Positions 8,635 to 17,890 of a DNA stretch of 64,000 nucleotides are shown one piece after another; positions within the stretch are counted from its first letter, which is position 1; each line of letters opens with the position of its first letter. The position numbers and the translations under genes are program-made. The notes below the pieces were generated by a model. It was given only the letters and a program-made list of their open reading frames with translations. It was not told the origin of the DNA and searched no databases. Origin of the DNA: DASZHJ01 sp035517495 (GTDB lineage: Bacteria > Pseudomonadota > Alphaproteobacteria > ATCC43930 > CGMCC-115725); assembly GCA_035517495.1 (NCBI GenBank), contig DATIYT010000113.1, positions 1 to 64,000 of the forward strand. The letters are read 5' to 3'.

Positions 8635-9822
8635 ATGATTGAAAAATCTCGCCATGTGCCGTTACGTCCGGTGCCCTGGGATCGGGAGGTGGTTTTACAA
8701 GCCATCGAAGAAATCGTTGCCGACAATCTCGGCCATTTCAGGGGCGACCAGTTTTGGCCCGGACATCCCCTTGATGGCGGAAAGGCGGATGGCCACAGCA
8801 GCATCTACATAGGTGCAGGGGGAGTCATTTGGGGACTCGAATATTTGCGGCGACTTGGCGCAACCAACGTCGATTTCGACTTTCGCCCTTGCCTCCCGCA
8901 ACTCTTGGAGAAGACGAAAAACGAGATGGCGACCTACGACGACTATGCAGTCAACGGGTCGCTGCTGTTTGGCGATTTGGGAACGGCGCTGCTTGCCATG
9001 CGTCTTGAGCCGACGTCCATCATTGCCGAACTCATTTACGCACGCGCCGACGCGAACAGCCGACTTCCCATTCGCGAATTGATGTGGGGCATGGCGGGCT
9101 CGATGCTGGCCGCTCTTTCGATGAGCGAGCTGACTGGCGAAGCGCGCTGGCGGGCGATCTTTGAGACTCAGGCAGAGCGGCTTCTTGCCGATCTCGTGGA
9201 AACTCCCGATGGCCCGATCTGGGAACAGGATCTCTACGACCGGCGTCTCAAGTATCTTGGGCCGGTGCACGGGTACGCGGGCAACATGGTGCCGCTCCTG
9301 CGCGGATGGGACTGGCTGACGGAAGACCAGCGTGGACGCATCGCGGACGCTGTCCCGCGCACGCTCGGCAGCAACGCTTGGCGAACAGACGACGGCGCCT
9401 CGTGGCGATCGACAGTCGCTCACGACAAGCCGCCCTGGCTTTGCCAATATTGTCACGGCGCTCCCGGCATGGTCGCGACGTTCGCCGATGCCCCATTCAC
9501 GTCGCCGGAGCTGGAGACCTTGCTTCTTGAAGGAGGCCGGTTCACTTGGGCTGCGGGCCCGCTCGCCAAGGGGTCCAACCTTTGTCATGGCACGGGCGGC
9601 AATGGCTACGCGTTCCTCAAGCTCTATCGTCGAACGTCCGACGCCCTGTGGCTGGAACGAGCTCGCGACTTCGCTATGACGGCGATTGCACAATGCCGGG
9701 AAGCGCGAGCCGAACTCGGGCGCGGACGCTACACGCTCTGGACCGGTGATGTTGGCCTCGCGATTTATCTGTGGGATTGCCTGAGGGGCGTGCCACAGTT
9801 TCCGACTGTCGATATTTTCTGA
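8635..9822 (+). CDS. LanC-like (lanthionine synthetase C family) protein
   Basis: The 395-residue protein has the alpha/alpha-barrel repeat character of LanC-like proteins. The predicted zinc ligands are Cys270 or Cys273 in CQYCHGAPGM and Cys317-His318 in LCHGTGGNG. Further glycine-rich repeat turns are SSIYIGAGGVIWGLEYL, GPVHGYAGN and LWTGDVGLAIYLWD. LanC proteins add Cys thiols to dehydrated Ser/Thr in lanthipeptides; eukaryotic LanCL proteins add glutathione. No dehydratase, precursor peptide, protease or transporter is nearby, so a classical lanthipeptide role is not supported. It stands alone after a terminator and converges with the PEP-CTERM gene. Confidence 0.82.
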   Translation: MIEKSRHVPLRPVPWDREVVLQAIEEIVADNLGHFRGDQFWPGHPLDGGKADGHSSIYIGAGGVIWGLEYLRRLGATNVDFDFRPCLPQLLEKTKNEMATYDDYAVNGSLLFGDLGTALLAMRLEPTSIIAELIYARADANSRLPIRELMWGMAGSMLAALSMSELTGEARWRAIFETQAERLLADLVETPDGPIWEQDLYDRRLKYLGPVHGYAGNMVPLLRGWDWLTEDQRGRIADAVPRTLGSNAWRTDDGASWRSTVAHDKPPWLCQYCHGAPGMVATFADAPFTSPELETLLLEGGRFTWAAGPLAKGSNLCHGTGGNGYAFLKLYRRTSDALWLERARDFAMTAIAQCREARAELGRGRYTLWTGDVGLAIYLWDCLRGVPQFPTVDIF

Positions 9823-9832
9823 GAGACCTAGT

Positions 9833-10510
9833 CTAGGTCGCGCCCAGCGAATGACGGCGCATTCGTAAAAAACCGAGTAGTCCGACGCCCATAAGAGCGG
9901 AGCCGAGAATGGCGAGTGTGGAAGGCTCCGGCACCGGATCGACCGACACATTGTCGAGACCGATGTATTTACCCCCGGAAAGGCCGGTCAAGGTAATGAC
10001 GGTGCTTGGGCCGCCCGCAACGAAATCGAGCGTTTCCAACTCCCAATTGTTCGTTCCGGTCAAGGTGTTGGTGAAATTGCCTGATGTTGAACCAGCCATG
10101 GCAGTAATTGAATCGGGGGCGGTGTTGTATATCGAAGAACTGCCAAGATAGAAAGTGAGCGCATATTCTTGGCCCATGACCGTGGTGATGCTCTGCTGCA
10201 CACCGCCATAGGGCGCGGCATCCGCATAACCCGTCAGGTCAAGGAAATAGCTGCCATCCTCGGCCGTGAGGCCAAAGGGATTACTGGGGCCGATCCACGC
10301 CAAATTGGACGGCGCGGATGTGCTCCCATTGACAACAGTCCAGCCGGTCAGCTCGGTATCACCACTGAACAGTGACACCGTATCTTCCATGGGGGGATTG
10401 AAAGTGCCGATTTCGAAGCTGCCGTTGGTAAGCAGGTTCGCCCGAGCTGGCCACAAAGGTGTGGAGACAAGTGCCGCAGCGATCGCTATCGCAAACAGTG
10501 ATTTCGACAT
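9833..10510 (-). CDS. PEP-CTERM sorting-domain exported protein
   Basis: The 225-residue protein has a signal peptide (residues 1-24, ending near ARA). An extracellular beta-rich domain begins NLLTNGSFEIG, as in DUF642/choice-of-anchor proteins. The C-terminal anchor is VPEPSTLAIL near residue 193, then a hydrophobic helix and a basic tail (RMRRH). PEP-CTERM proteins are processed by exosortase and usually go to the surface or extracellular matrix. No exosortase or polysaccharide locus lies in the window, so the sorting enzyme must be elsewhere. It converges with the LanC-like gene, 10 bases away. Confidence 0.88.
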   Translation of the reverse strand: MSKSLFAIAIAAALVSTPLWPARANLLTNGSFEIGTFNPPMEDTVSLFSGDTELTGWTVVNGSTSAPSNLAWIGPSNPFGLTAEDGSYFLDLTGYADAAPYGGVQQSITTVMGQEYALTFYLGSSSIYNTAPDSITAMAGSTSGNFTNTLTGTNNWELETLDFVAGGPSTVITLTGLSGGKYIGLDNVSVDPVPEPSTLAILGSALMGVGLLGFLRMRRHSLGAT

Positions 10511-10657
10511 CGGCTTCTCTTTCTCGGCCTCTCCTTAACCAACGCAACAAGCATGCCAAAACTGCGGACCTGAAATATCAGCGGGTTAGTGCGTAAGATT
10601 TGGCGATTTCTTCGAAGGCCATTGGACACAATGTAAAATTCATCGACATATCACTAG

Positions 10658-11518
10658 CTAGGTGTCCGCCAGCGCCGTGAGAATTCGATCGCGCGCGGCG
10701 AAATCGCCGTCGCCGTGCACCGGCTGGATACAAACATGAGTAGCGCCGGCGGCGAAATGGGCGCGGAGCTTGGATTTCACCGTCGTGGCATCGCCCCATA
10801 GCACCATTGCGTCGATGAAGCGATCAGAGCCGCCATTCGCCAAGTCCGTCTCCGTGAAGCCGAGGCTGAGCCAACAGTTGCGATAGTTGTCGAGCACCAT
10901 GTAGCGCGCCAGCTCGGCGCGGCCGAGCACACGCGCTCGCCCCGCGTCGGTCTCCAAGCAAACTTTCTGCTCAACGGCCAGCCACTTGTTGGGTCCGAGA
11001 ATTTTCGCTGCTCGCGAAGTATGCTCAGGCGTCACGTTGTACGGCACCGCACCTCGAGTCCTTTCCGCGGCGAGTTTCAGCATCAGCGGGCCGAGTGCGG
11101 CGACTACGATCGGCCATTCCGCCGACCCCGGCTGATCCTTGGTGATGCCGTCGAGGTAAGCGCGCATCGTTGGGACCGGCTTGGCGTAGGTGTGGCCGCG
11201 GATGCCCTCCACCGTCGGCGCATGGCTGACGCCGAGTCCGAATACGAAGCGGCCGCCATAGAGCGCATTCAACGACAGCATGCCGCGACGCGCCGTGAAT
11301 GCGTCACGCGCGTATATGTTGGCGATCGAGCTGCCGATCTTTAGCTTCGTGCTGTTGCCTAACAAGAACCCCGCGAGCGACAACGACTCGTAGCCACGCG
11401 ATTCCGGGTACCACAAAACGTCATAATTCAGGCGCTCAAGCAGGGCGAGTAACGGCGGGATTTGTGGGCCGGTCAGCTTGTCCATGCCGTACCAGACGCC
11501 AAGTCGTCCGATCTCCAT
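10658..11518 (-). CDS. LLM-class F420-dependent oxidoreductase (TIGR03620-like)
   Basis: The 286-residue luciferase-like TIM-barrel protein begins MEIGRLGVWYGMDKLTGPQ. It has the internal segments typical of the LLM oxidoreductases, such as RGMLSLNALYGGRFVFGLGVSH, and a C-terminal ATHVCIQPV. Members use F420 or FMN to oxidise or reduce small molecules; the substrate is unknown. The gene is isolated, with about 150 bases to the PEP-CTERM gene start and a 213-base divergent gap to the outer-membrane protein gene. The cofactor assignment follows family naming, not a visible residue. Confidence 0.8.
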   Translation of the reverse strand: MEIGRLGVWYGMDKLTGPQIPPLLALLERLNYDVLWYPESRGYESLSLAGFLLGNSTKLKIGSSIANIYARDAFTARRGMLSLNALYGGRFVFGLGVSHAPTVEGIRGHTYAKPVPTMRAYLDGITKDQPGSAEWPIVVAALGPLMLKLAAERTRGAVPYNVTPEHTSRAAKILGPNKWLAVEQKVCLETDAGRARVLGRAELARYMVLDNYRNCWLSLGFTETDLANGGSDRFIDAMVLWGDATTVKSKLRAHFAAGATHVCIQPVHGDGDFAARDRILTALADT

Positions 11519-11731
11519 CGCAGTTCTCCTGTTCTCGCCGCGACCCTAGTACATGCACTTCCATCCGCGGCTTGACCAGTGGAAATCGGCGCGAGCTTGG
11601 CGCGATGTCCTCGGGTTGGTATCTAGGGCAGGTCGCTAAAGCGGACTACTCGGGGACGCCCGCGGAAGCTGCGAGCACCTCCACGCTCCCAATGCGCAAC
11701 CACACCGAAATATCGCGATGGAACTCCAGAC

Positions 11732-12592
11732 GTGAAACTCCGACGGTGGATCGCTTGGGCTCTCGCACTCGTATATCTCCACGGGGGAATAGCTGCGGCC
11801 GGGCCTGCCGATGACGACAATCGCGCCGGCGAAGAAGACACTGGTTCAACGGCCGCGCAATCGGTGAGCGCTGGACAATCACCGGCGAAGCTGACTTTCG
11901 CGGACTGGTTCTCCCCGGAATACCACGGCATCCAGAATACGCGAGGCAATACCCTTGTCGGACGCGCCTATATTCCCTGGCAACTCGATGGGCTCGACAT
12001 TCTCTCTCGCGTCACAGTGCCATTCACAACGTCTTCGCCGGGGAAGAACGCCAGCCCGGACGGGCTGATCGGCGAGTTTCCCTCGGGCCCAGACGGCTTC
12101 GGGGATATCGAGATCTACAACGTCGCGCAATGGCGGCTGGACTGGGGGCAGATCAGCTTCGGCCCGGATTTTTCGATTCCGACCGGCACCCATTCGGGCG
12201 TCGGCAACGGCAAGTGGACGGCCGGCCCGGCCGGGGGCTTCAACGTCCAGCGCGGCGACTGGATGCTCGGTGCCTTCAGCCAGAGTTTCTTCTCGTTTGC
12301 GGGCGGCTCCAATTTCAATCCGGTCGCCAAGACCAAGGTGCAACCGATCATCACTTGGTCGCTCGGCGATGGCTGGAGCGTCGGCACCTCGGACATGAAT
12401 TTTACCTACGATTGGCACAAGCAAAACTTCAGCAATCTTCCCCTCGGCGGTCAGGTCGGAAAGTCGTTCATGATGTTCTCGCGCACCGTGAAGATCAGCC
12501 AGCAAGTCGAGTACAACTTCGCCAATTCCGCGGGCGGCTCAGCGTGGACGTTGCGCCTTACTTTCGAGCTTCCGTTGCCGGATTTCCCGTAA
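11732..12592 (+). CDS. Outer-membrane beta-barrel hypothetical protein
   Basis: The product is about 286 residues with a signal peptide (1-23, ending IAAAG) and a linker. Alternating aromatic/hydrophobic strands follow and end in the final residues LRLTFELPLPDFP. The content and length resemble the phenol-degradation MetA/transporter-like outer-membrane proteins of unknown substrate. The start is a GTG at 11732; no in-frame ATG lies close by. It is followed by an FAD dehydrogenase 145 bases downstream, and co-transcription is possible but not shown. Confidence 0.65.
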   Translation: MKLRRWIAWALALVYLHGGIAAAGPADDDNRAGEEDTGSTAAQSVSAGQSPAKLTFADWFSPEYHGIQNTRGNTLVGRAYIPWQLDGLDILSRVTVPFTTSSPGKNASPDGLIGEFPSGPDGFGDIEIYNVAQWRLDWGQISFGPDFSIPTGTHSGVGNGKWTAGPAGGFNVQRGDWMLGAFSQSFFSFAGGSNFNPVAKTKVQPIITWSLGDGWSVGTSDMNFTYDWHKQNFSNLPLGGQVGKSFMMFSRTVKISQQVEYNFANSAGGSAWTLRLTFELPLPDFP

Positions 12593-12737
12593 GAGCTGCC
12601 GTTCGACCGCGCGTCCCGCGAACGTCTGCCTCGCGGTCAGAGTGACCCACAGGCCGCGTCTCCTTGCTTTGCTGTTGACTGCTTCGGCAGGACGGGCGAC
12701 CAAGAAGGAAGAGCAACGGGACTTCATCCGACAAACG

Positions 12738-14435
12738 ATGCAGGGCGAAAGCAAGGGTGGCATCGAGGTCGACACGCTCGTGGTGGGTGCCGGTGCGGCC
12801 GGCATGACTGCGGCGTTGGTGTGCGCACTCGAGGGCCTCGACGTGTTGCTCTGCGAGAAGTCCGCCCAAGTCGGCGGCACCACCGCAACCTCCGCCGGCA
12901 CGATCTGGGTGCCGGGCACACGGCAGAGCCGCGAAGCGGGCTTTGCGGACGAGATCGACGACGCGCGGCGATACCTCGATTCAGTGATCGGCGCGGCAAC
13001 CGACGATCGCCGCGAGGCCTTCCTCGGAACAGCCGCGGATGCGGTCGATTACCTCGATCGGCGCAGCGAGGTGAAGTTCACGCCATATGCCCGACACCCC
13101 GATTACCTCGCCAATCGCCCGGGAGCGAGTCTTGGCGGCCGCGCCTTGGCGGCGCTGCCTTTTGACGGCCGCCTTCTCGGCAAGGACTTCGAACTCGTGC
13201 GTCCGCCGATCGGCGAATTCATGGCTCTCGGCGGGATGATGATCGGGCGGAGCGATATCGAGCCGCTCGCTCGCCCTTTCGCATCCCCGGCTGCGCTTCG
13301 TTCCGCGACATCCTTGCTGTGGCGGCATATGAGGGATCGTGTGCGCTATCGCCGAGGAACCAGGCTTTTGATGGGCAACGCGCTTGTTGCCAGGCTGCTT
13401 TACAGTTTGCGTCGGAATAATGTCGGGATCCGGATGAACGCTGGCCTTCAGCATCTGATAGCGGAAGAGGGTCAAGTCTCCGGCGCCATGTTATCCGTCG
13501 AGGACAAGCCGCTCCGCGTTACCGTCCGCCGCGGGATCGTGCTGGCGACCGGAGGATTCGGCGGCAGTGTGGATCGGCTGAACGACCATGTCCGGCCGGT
13601 GCTCGCGCACGTAGTGGCGTTCTCCGGCGCGGCCGGCGACGGCATGCGGCTTGCGCGCGCGATAGGCGCGATCGTCGAGGAGGATCACGCCTGGCCCGCA
13701 TTTTGGACGCCGGTCTCGAAGACCGCGTGGCTCGCGGGAGGATGCGGCGTCTTTCCTCACCTGTCGCTCGACCGCGCCAAGCCCGGCGTGGTCGCGATCA
13801 ACGCGGCAGGCCGGCGCTTCGTCGATGAGGCAGTCTCGTACCATGAATTCGTGGTCGGGATTTACAACTCGCATGCAACCGTACCCACCATCCCGGCGTG
13901 GCTTGTGTGCGACCGGGAGTTCGTCACGAAATATGGTCTGGGCCGAGTTCCGCCGGGGCGCCGGCGCTGGCGCCCGTACGTCGCGAACGGCTATCTCGTC
14001 GAAGCGGCTTCGCTCGATGGGCTCGCTGGCAAAACCGGCGTTGACGCAGCGGGTCTGCGCGAGACCGTGCAACGGCACAATCGTTTCGCCGACACCGGCA
14101 TCGATGACGAGTTTGGCAAGGGCTCGACCGAATTCGACCGTCACAACGGCGACCCCGCTCACGCACCGAACCCGTGCCTCGGCCGCATCGAGACGCCGCC
14201 CTTTTACGCGATGGCCGTCTATCCGAGTGCCCTTGGGACCAGTGTGGGACTCAAGACGGACGCCGATGGACGCGTGCTCTCCGCGACGGGCGAGCCGATC
14301 CCGCGTCTTTTTGCCTGCGGAAACGATATGGCGTCGATCATGCGCGGCCACTATCCCGGGCCCGGGATCACGCTCGGGCCGGCGCTCGTCTTTGCTTATC
14401 GAGCGGCAATGGCCATGGCTGCAGCTCGAAATTGA
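12738..14435 (+). CDS. FAD-dependent dehydrogenase, 3-ketosteroid dehydrogenase/fumarate reductase-like
   Basis: The product is about 565 residues. The N-terminal FAD motif TLVVGAGAAGMTAALV is followed by EKSAQVGGTTATSAGTIWVPG. The C-terminus has GHYPGPGITLGPALVFAYRAA, a pattern characteristic of the 3-ketosteroid delta1-dehydrogenase/flavocytochrome c-like flavoproteins. Such enzymes oxidise or reduce C-C bonds in steroids or dicarboxylates; the substrate here is unproven. ATG 12738 places the FAD motif at the normal distance; the frame is open from GTG 12642. The neighbouring fumarase makes a dicarboxylate substrate conceivable, but the sequence looks closer to the KstD-like group. Confidence 0.8.
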   Translation: MQGESKGGIEVDTLVVGAGAAGMTAALVCALEGLDVLLCEKSAQVGGTTATSAGTIWVPGTRQSREAGFADEIDDARRYLDSVIGAATDDRREAFLGTAADAVDYLDRRSEVKFTPYARHPDYLANRPGASLGGRALAALPFDGRLLGKDFELVRPPIGEFMALGGMMIGRSDIEPLARPFASPAALRSATSLLWRHMRDRVRYRRGTRLLMGNALVARLLYSLRRNNVGIRMNAGLQHLIAEEGQVSGAMLSVEDKPLRVTVRRGIVLATGGFGGSVDRLNDHVRPVLAHVVAFSGAAGDGMRLARAIGAIVEEDHAWPAFWTPVSKTAWLAGGCGVFPHLSLDRAKPGVVAINAAGRRFVDEAVSYHEFVVGIYNSHATVPTIPAWLVCDREFVTKYGLGRVPPGRRRWRPYVANGYLVEAASLDGLAGKTGVDAAGLRETVQRHNRFADTGIDDEFGKGSTEFDRHNGDPAHAPNPCLGRIETPPFYAMAVYPSALGTSVGLKTDADGRVLSATGEPIPRLFACGNDMASIMRGHYPGPGITLGPALVFAYRAAMAMAAARN

Positions 14436-14613
14436 AGTGGATGCCGGGCTTGCCGAGCTTGAATTTGAGCTTCATCGAAGCATCTTAAGCGTGAACCATG
14501 CATGTTCGACTTCGCGGCGCACCCGTCGGCTCCAAGGACACCCGCACGAATGGTCGACTGAACGCGCAACGTGGTCCCTTTACTTTCTCGCCTGCCAATA
14601 CGGGAGAGATCAA

Positions 14614-16038
14614 ATGGCCAGTATGAGAAAAGAGAGTGACAGCCTCGGCGTGGTTGAAGTGCCCGCGGACAAGCTGTGGGGCGCGCAGACCCAGCGCTCG
14701 CTTGAGCATTTCAGTATTGGCCGGGATCTGATACCGCGCGAGATGATCGCCGCATACGCCACATTGAAGAAGGCCGCCGCCATCGCCAACCACGCCGGCA
14801 AGCGGCTCGACGATCAGCGGTACGAGTTGATCGTTCGGACCTGCGACGAGATATTGGCCGGCCAGCACCACGACATGTTTCCGTTGCATGTCTGGATGAC
14901 CGGCAGCGGTACGCAGTTCAACATGAACGTCAATGAAGTGATCTCGAACCGCTGTAGTCAAATCGCAGGCACGCCGCTCGGGAGCCACGCTCCGGTTCAT
15001 CCTAACGACCACGTCAACATGGCGCAGTCGTCGAACGACACATTCCCATCCGCGATGTACATTGCGGCGGCGGTCAACGTGAAGAAGCGCCTCATTCCCG
15101 CAGTTTCGGCCTTGCGCGATGCAATCGGCACGAAGGCGGACCAGTGGAGCGATATCGTCAAGATTGGGCGCACCCACATGCAGGATGCGACTCCCCTGAC
15201 ATTGGGTCAGGAATGGTCCGGCTATGCTGCGATGCTGTCAGACGACCTCGAGCTGATCGAAGCGGCTTTGCAGGGCGTGTACCGCTTGGCGCTCGGCGGC
15301 ACGGCGGTTGGAACCGGCATCAACTCGGCGCCGGGCTTTGGCGAAGCGGCAGCGGCCGAGATCGGCAAGCTCACCGACTTGCCCTTTGTCACCGCGCCCA
15401 ACAAATTTGCCGTGCAGGGCGCTCACGACGCGCTGGTCCAGCTCTCCGGAACGCTGCGCACGCTCGCCGTCTCTCTCTACAAGATCGCCAACGACATCCG
15501 GTTGATGTCATGCGGGCCGCGCGCTGGATTTGCCGAATTGGATATCCCGGAGAATGAGCCGGGCTCCTCGATCATGCCGGGCAAGGTCAATCCAACGCAA
15601 TGCGAGGCGCTCACCATGATCGCCGTGCAGGTGATGGCCAATGACGTCGCTGTCGGGTTTGGCGGCGCCGGCGGCTATCTCGAAATGAACGTTTACAAGC
15701 CCTTGATGATCTTCAACGTCATGCATTCGATTGCGATCATGGCCGACGGCTGCATCAATTTCCGCCGGTTCCTGGTCGAGGGGACGAAGCCCAATCTGAA
15801 GCGGATCAACGAATATGTGGAACGCTCGCTCATGTTGGTGACGGCGCTGTCGCCGGTCATCGGCTACGACAAGGCCTCAAAGATCGCGCACTATGCCATG
15901 GACAACGATCTGACCCTGAAGGCCGCGGCGCTGAAGCTCGGCTTTGTCACCGAAGCGGAATTCGACCGCATCGTCGATCCGAAAAAGATGGTGAAGCCGT
16001 ACGTCGCGACCGACAAGGCGGGTTCCGGCACGTCTTAG
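14614..16038 (+). CDS. fumC: Class II fumarate hydratase
   Basis: The 474-residue protein catalyses fumarate to malate in the TCA cycle as an oxygen-stable homotetramer. The superfamily signature GSSIMPGKVNPTQCEA is present near residue 317. The substrate-binding segments TGSGTQFNMNVNEVI near residue 98 and SSNDTFPSAM near 140 match FumC rather than aspartase or argininosuccinate lyase. ATG 14614 has GGGAGA six bases upstream and gives the normal length; the frame stays open far upstream within the flavoprotein gene. It stands between the flavoprotein and a ThrE-type exporter. Confidence 0.93.
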   Translation: MASMRKESDSLGVVEVPADKLWGAQTQRSLEHFSIGRDLIPREMIAAYATLKKAAAIANHAGKRLDDQRYELIVRTCDEILAGQHHDMFPLHVWMTGSGTQFNMNVNEVISNRCSQIAGTPLGSHAPVHPNDHVNMAQSSNDTFPSAMYIAAAVNVKKRLIPAVSALRDAIGTKADQWSDIVKIGRTHMQDATPLTLGQEWSGYAAMLSDDLELIEAALQGVYRLALGGTAVGTGINSAPGFGEAAAAEIGKLTDLPFVTAPNKFAVQGAHDALVQLSGTLRTLAVSLYKIANDIRLMSCGPRAGFAELDIPENEPGSSIMPGKVNPTQCEALTMIAVQVMANDVAVGFGGAGGYLEMNVYKPLMIFNVMHSIAIMADGCINFRRFLVEGTKPNLKRINEYVERSLMLVTALSPVIGYDKASKIAHYAMDNDLTLKAAALKLGFVTEAEFDRIVDPKKMVKPYVATDKAGSGTS

Positions 16039-16084
16039 CTGACGGCAGCATTAGATTGGTTCGCAAGGACATGGGGGGCGTTCC

Positions 16085-17344
16085 ATGACGTCCGATGCGC
16101 GCGCCAATCTCGTCCTCGCCTTCGCCAAGGCGCTTTACGTCAATGGGCAAGCGACGGAACAGACCCTGCACGCAACTGCACGCGTTGCCGGAGCCCTGGG
16201 GCTGCGTGCGACGATTCGGCCGCATTGGGGTGAGCTGCACCTTGTCGCCGACGACGAGGACGGCGCTCTGATAGGCCGAGTGGCAGCCGATCCGACGGGC
16301 GTCAATATGGATCGCGTGACTTCGGCGATGAATATGGTCGCCGACATCGAGTCGGGTCGCGTAACGCCGGACGCCGCCCAATCGAAGATCGCCGAAATCT
16401 CAAGGATACCGCCGGCGCCGATATGGCTTTTCACGCTCGGGGCTGCGGCGGGCGCGCTGGCGCTGGCGGTGATTTTTGGTGTCCAGCATGATGCCGCTGG
16501 GGTCTTGATCTTTCTGAGCGCCGGTGCCGCCGCCCTCTTGCGCAGGGCACTGGCGCGTCTCAGCGCAAACGTCTTCGTGCAACCATTCTGCGCCGCGCTT
16601 GCCGCCGGCCTCGTCGGCGCGTTAGCGGTCCGATATAATCTTAGCTCGACCCTGCGCCTGATCGCGGTCTGTCCGTGCATGATCCTGGTGCCAGGGCCAC
16701 ATTTCCTCAACAGCGCGCTCGATTTAGTCGCCGGCCGCATCGCGCTCGGCGCCGCTCGTCTGGTCTACGCGGTGCTTATCGTTGTGGCGATTTCGACCGG
16801 CCTGCTGCTCGGACTGTTGCTGCTCGGTGTTTCACTGCCTACGGATCCGGTTGGCCGTGCGGTCCCGTTGTGGGAAGACGTGCCAGCCGCCGGCGTCGCC
16901 GTGGCCGCCTACAGCATATTCTTTTCGACGCCACTCAAGATGCTGCCGTGGCCGGTCGCGGTCGGCATGTTCGCGCACGCTCTGCGATGGGCGGCGATCG
17001 CCGTATTCGGACTGGGAGCCGCGACCGGCACCCTGGTGGCTTGCGTTGTCGTGGCACTGATCCTGACACCCGTGTCGCGGCGAACGCACATGCCCTTTGC
17101 CGCCATCGGCTTCGCTTCCGTGGTCTCAATGATACCGGGTGTCTACCTGTTCAGGATGGCGAGCGGTCTCCTGCAAATTGCCGGCGGCTCGCACATGACA
17201 TTCGATCTGCTCAACGCGACGGCGGCCGACGGTCTCGTTGCCGCGATAATCATTTTGCTGATGAGCTTGGGCCTCGTCGTGCCGAAGATCGCGATCGATC
17301 ATTTCAGCGATCTGTTAGCGCGGGCAAAATCCACCGGACAGTAA
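16085..17344 (+). CDS. Threonine/serine exporter family protein (ThrE-like, fused)
   Basis: The 419-residue protein has an N-terminal soluble DUF1212-type region (about 1-115, beginning ANLVLAFAKALYVNGQATEQT). About ten hydrophobic segments follow between residues 118 and 408. The two halves correspond to the ThrE and ThrE2 families that are separate proteins in some bacteria. The family exports threonine/serine or related small solutes across the inner membrane. It starts 46 bases after fumC and could be co-transcribed with it. The true substrate is not visible. Confidence 0.8.
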   Translation: MTSDARANLVLAFAKALYVNGQATEQTLHATARVAGALGLRATIRPHWGELHLVADDEDGALIGRVAADPTGVNMDRVTSAMNMVADIESGRVTPDAAQSKIAEISRIPPAPIWLFTLGAAAGALALAVIFGVQHDAAGVLIFLSAGAAALLRRALARLSANVFVQPFCAALAAGLVGALAVRYNLSSTLRLIAVCPCMILVPGPHFLNSALDLVAGRIALGAARLVYAVLIVVAISTGLLLGLLLLGVSLPTDPVGRAVPLWEDVPAAGVAVAAYSIFFSTPLKMLPWPVAVGMFAHALRWAAIAVFGLGAATGTLVACVVVALILTPVSRRTHMPFAAIGFASVVSMIPGVYLFRMASGLLQIAGGSHMTFDLLNATAADGLVAAIIILLMSLGLVVPKIAIDHFSDLLARAKSTGQ

Positions 17345-17582
17345 GCGGACATCGCGCCGATCGCCCGATGCCTGGGGATGCTGAGCTCGGGAATGGATTC
17401 AAATTGATCACGGCCTCACGAATGGTTTCGAATGGATCACCGAACCAAATTGCTTTGATCAGCGTCATTAATTTGCGGGCGCCAACTCCAGGTTGGGGCG
17501 TCCACGAAGAATCCTCTCATTGGAGAGGACCCGACTTTCAAAAAAGTACCTTCAACGCCGCACTGATCCAAAGGAGAGCACC

Positions 17583-17816
17583 ATGTCTCAACTGAAGATC
17601 GTGAGAATCATGCCTATTGCAGTAATCGGTTTGTTGGGACTGAGCGCCTGCGCCTCCAATACGCCGCCGGTGGATTACACGGCCGCTAACGCGAAGGCGG
17701 ATCAAGCATTGGCAACGGCACAGCACGCGCTGGACGTGGCCCAGCAGGCAGAGGCGGATGCCAGGGCCGCAAATCAGCAAACGAGTGCCGCCTATCAAAG
17801 AAGCTTGACGAAATAA
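17583..17816 (+). CDS. Lpp/OprI-like alanine-zipper lipoprotein
   Basis: The 77-residue product has a lipoprotein signal with a lipobox ending at Cys23 (LLGLSAC). The mature chain is about 55 residues, nearly the length of Braun's lipoprotein of E. coli. It is an alanine-rich heptad repeat (AKADQALATAQHALDVAQQA), as in Lpp and Pseudomonas OprI coiled coils, and its last residue is lysine. In Lpp that C-terminal lysine is linked to peptidoglycan by an L,D-transpeptidase, and such an enzyme is encoded 75 bases downstream. ATG 17583 has AAGGAGAG just upstream. The Lpp-like role is an inference from length, zipper, lipobox, lysine and neighbour. Confidence 0.75.
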   Translation: MSQLKIVRIMPIAVIGLLGLSACASNTPPVDYTAANAKADQALATAQHALDVAQQAEADARAANQQTSAAYQRSLTK

Positions 17817-17824
17817 GCGCGTCA

Positions 17825-17864
17825 CGCGAGGTCCGGCCATCCCCGCCGGAAACCGGACCTCGCG
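17825..17864. other. 12-base inverted repeat between lipoprotein and transpeptidase genes
   Basis: A perfect 12-base stem (17825-17836 with 17853-17864) and a 16-base loop begin nine bases after the lipoprotein stop. No T-run follows, so it is not a standard intrinsic terminator. It may be an attenuating or mRNA-stabilising hairpin favouring the short lipoprotein message, or the terminator of a weak type. Confidence 0.55.
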
Positions 17865-17890
17865 AGGCGTCCCTGATCGATCGCACCTCG

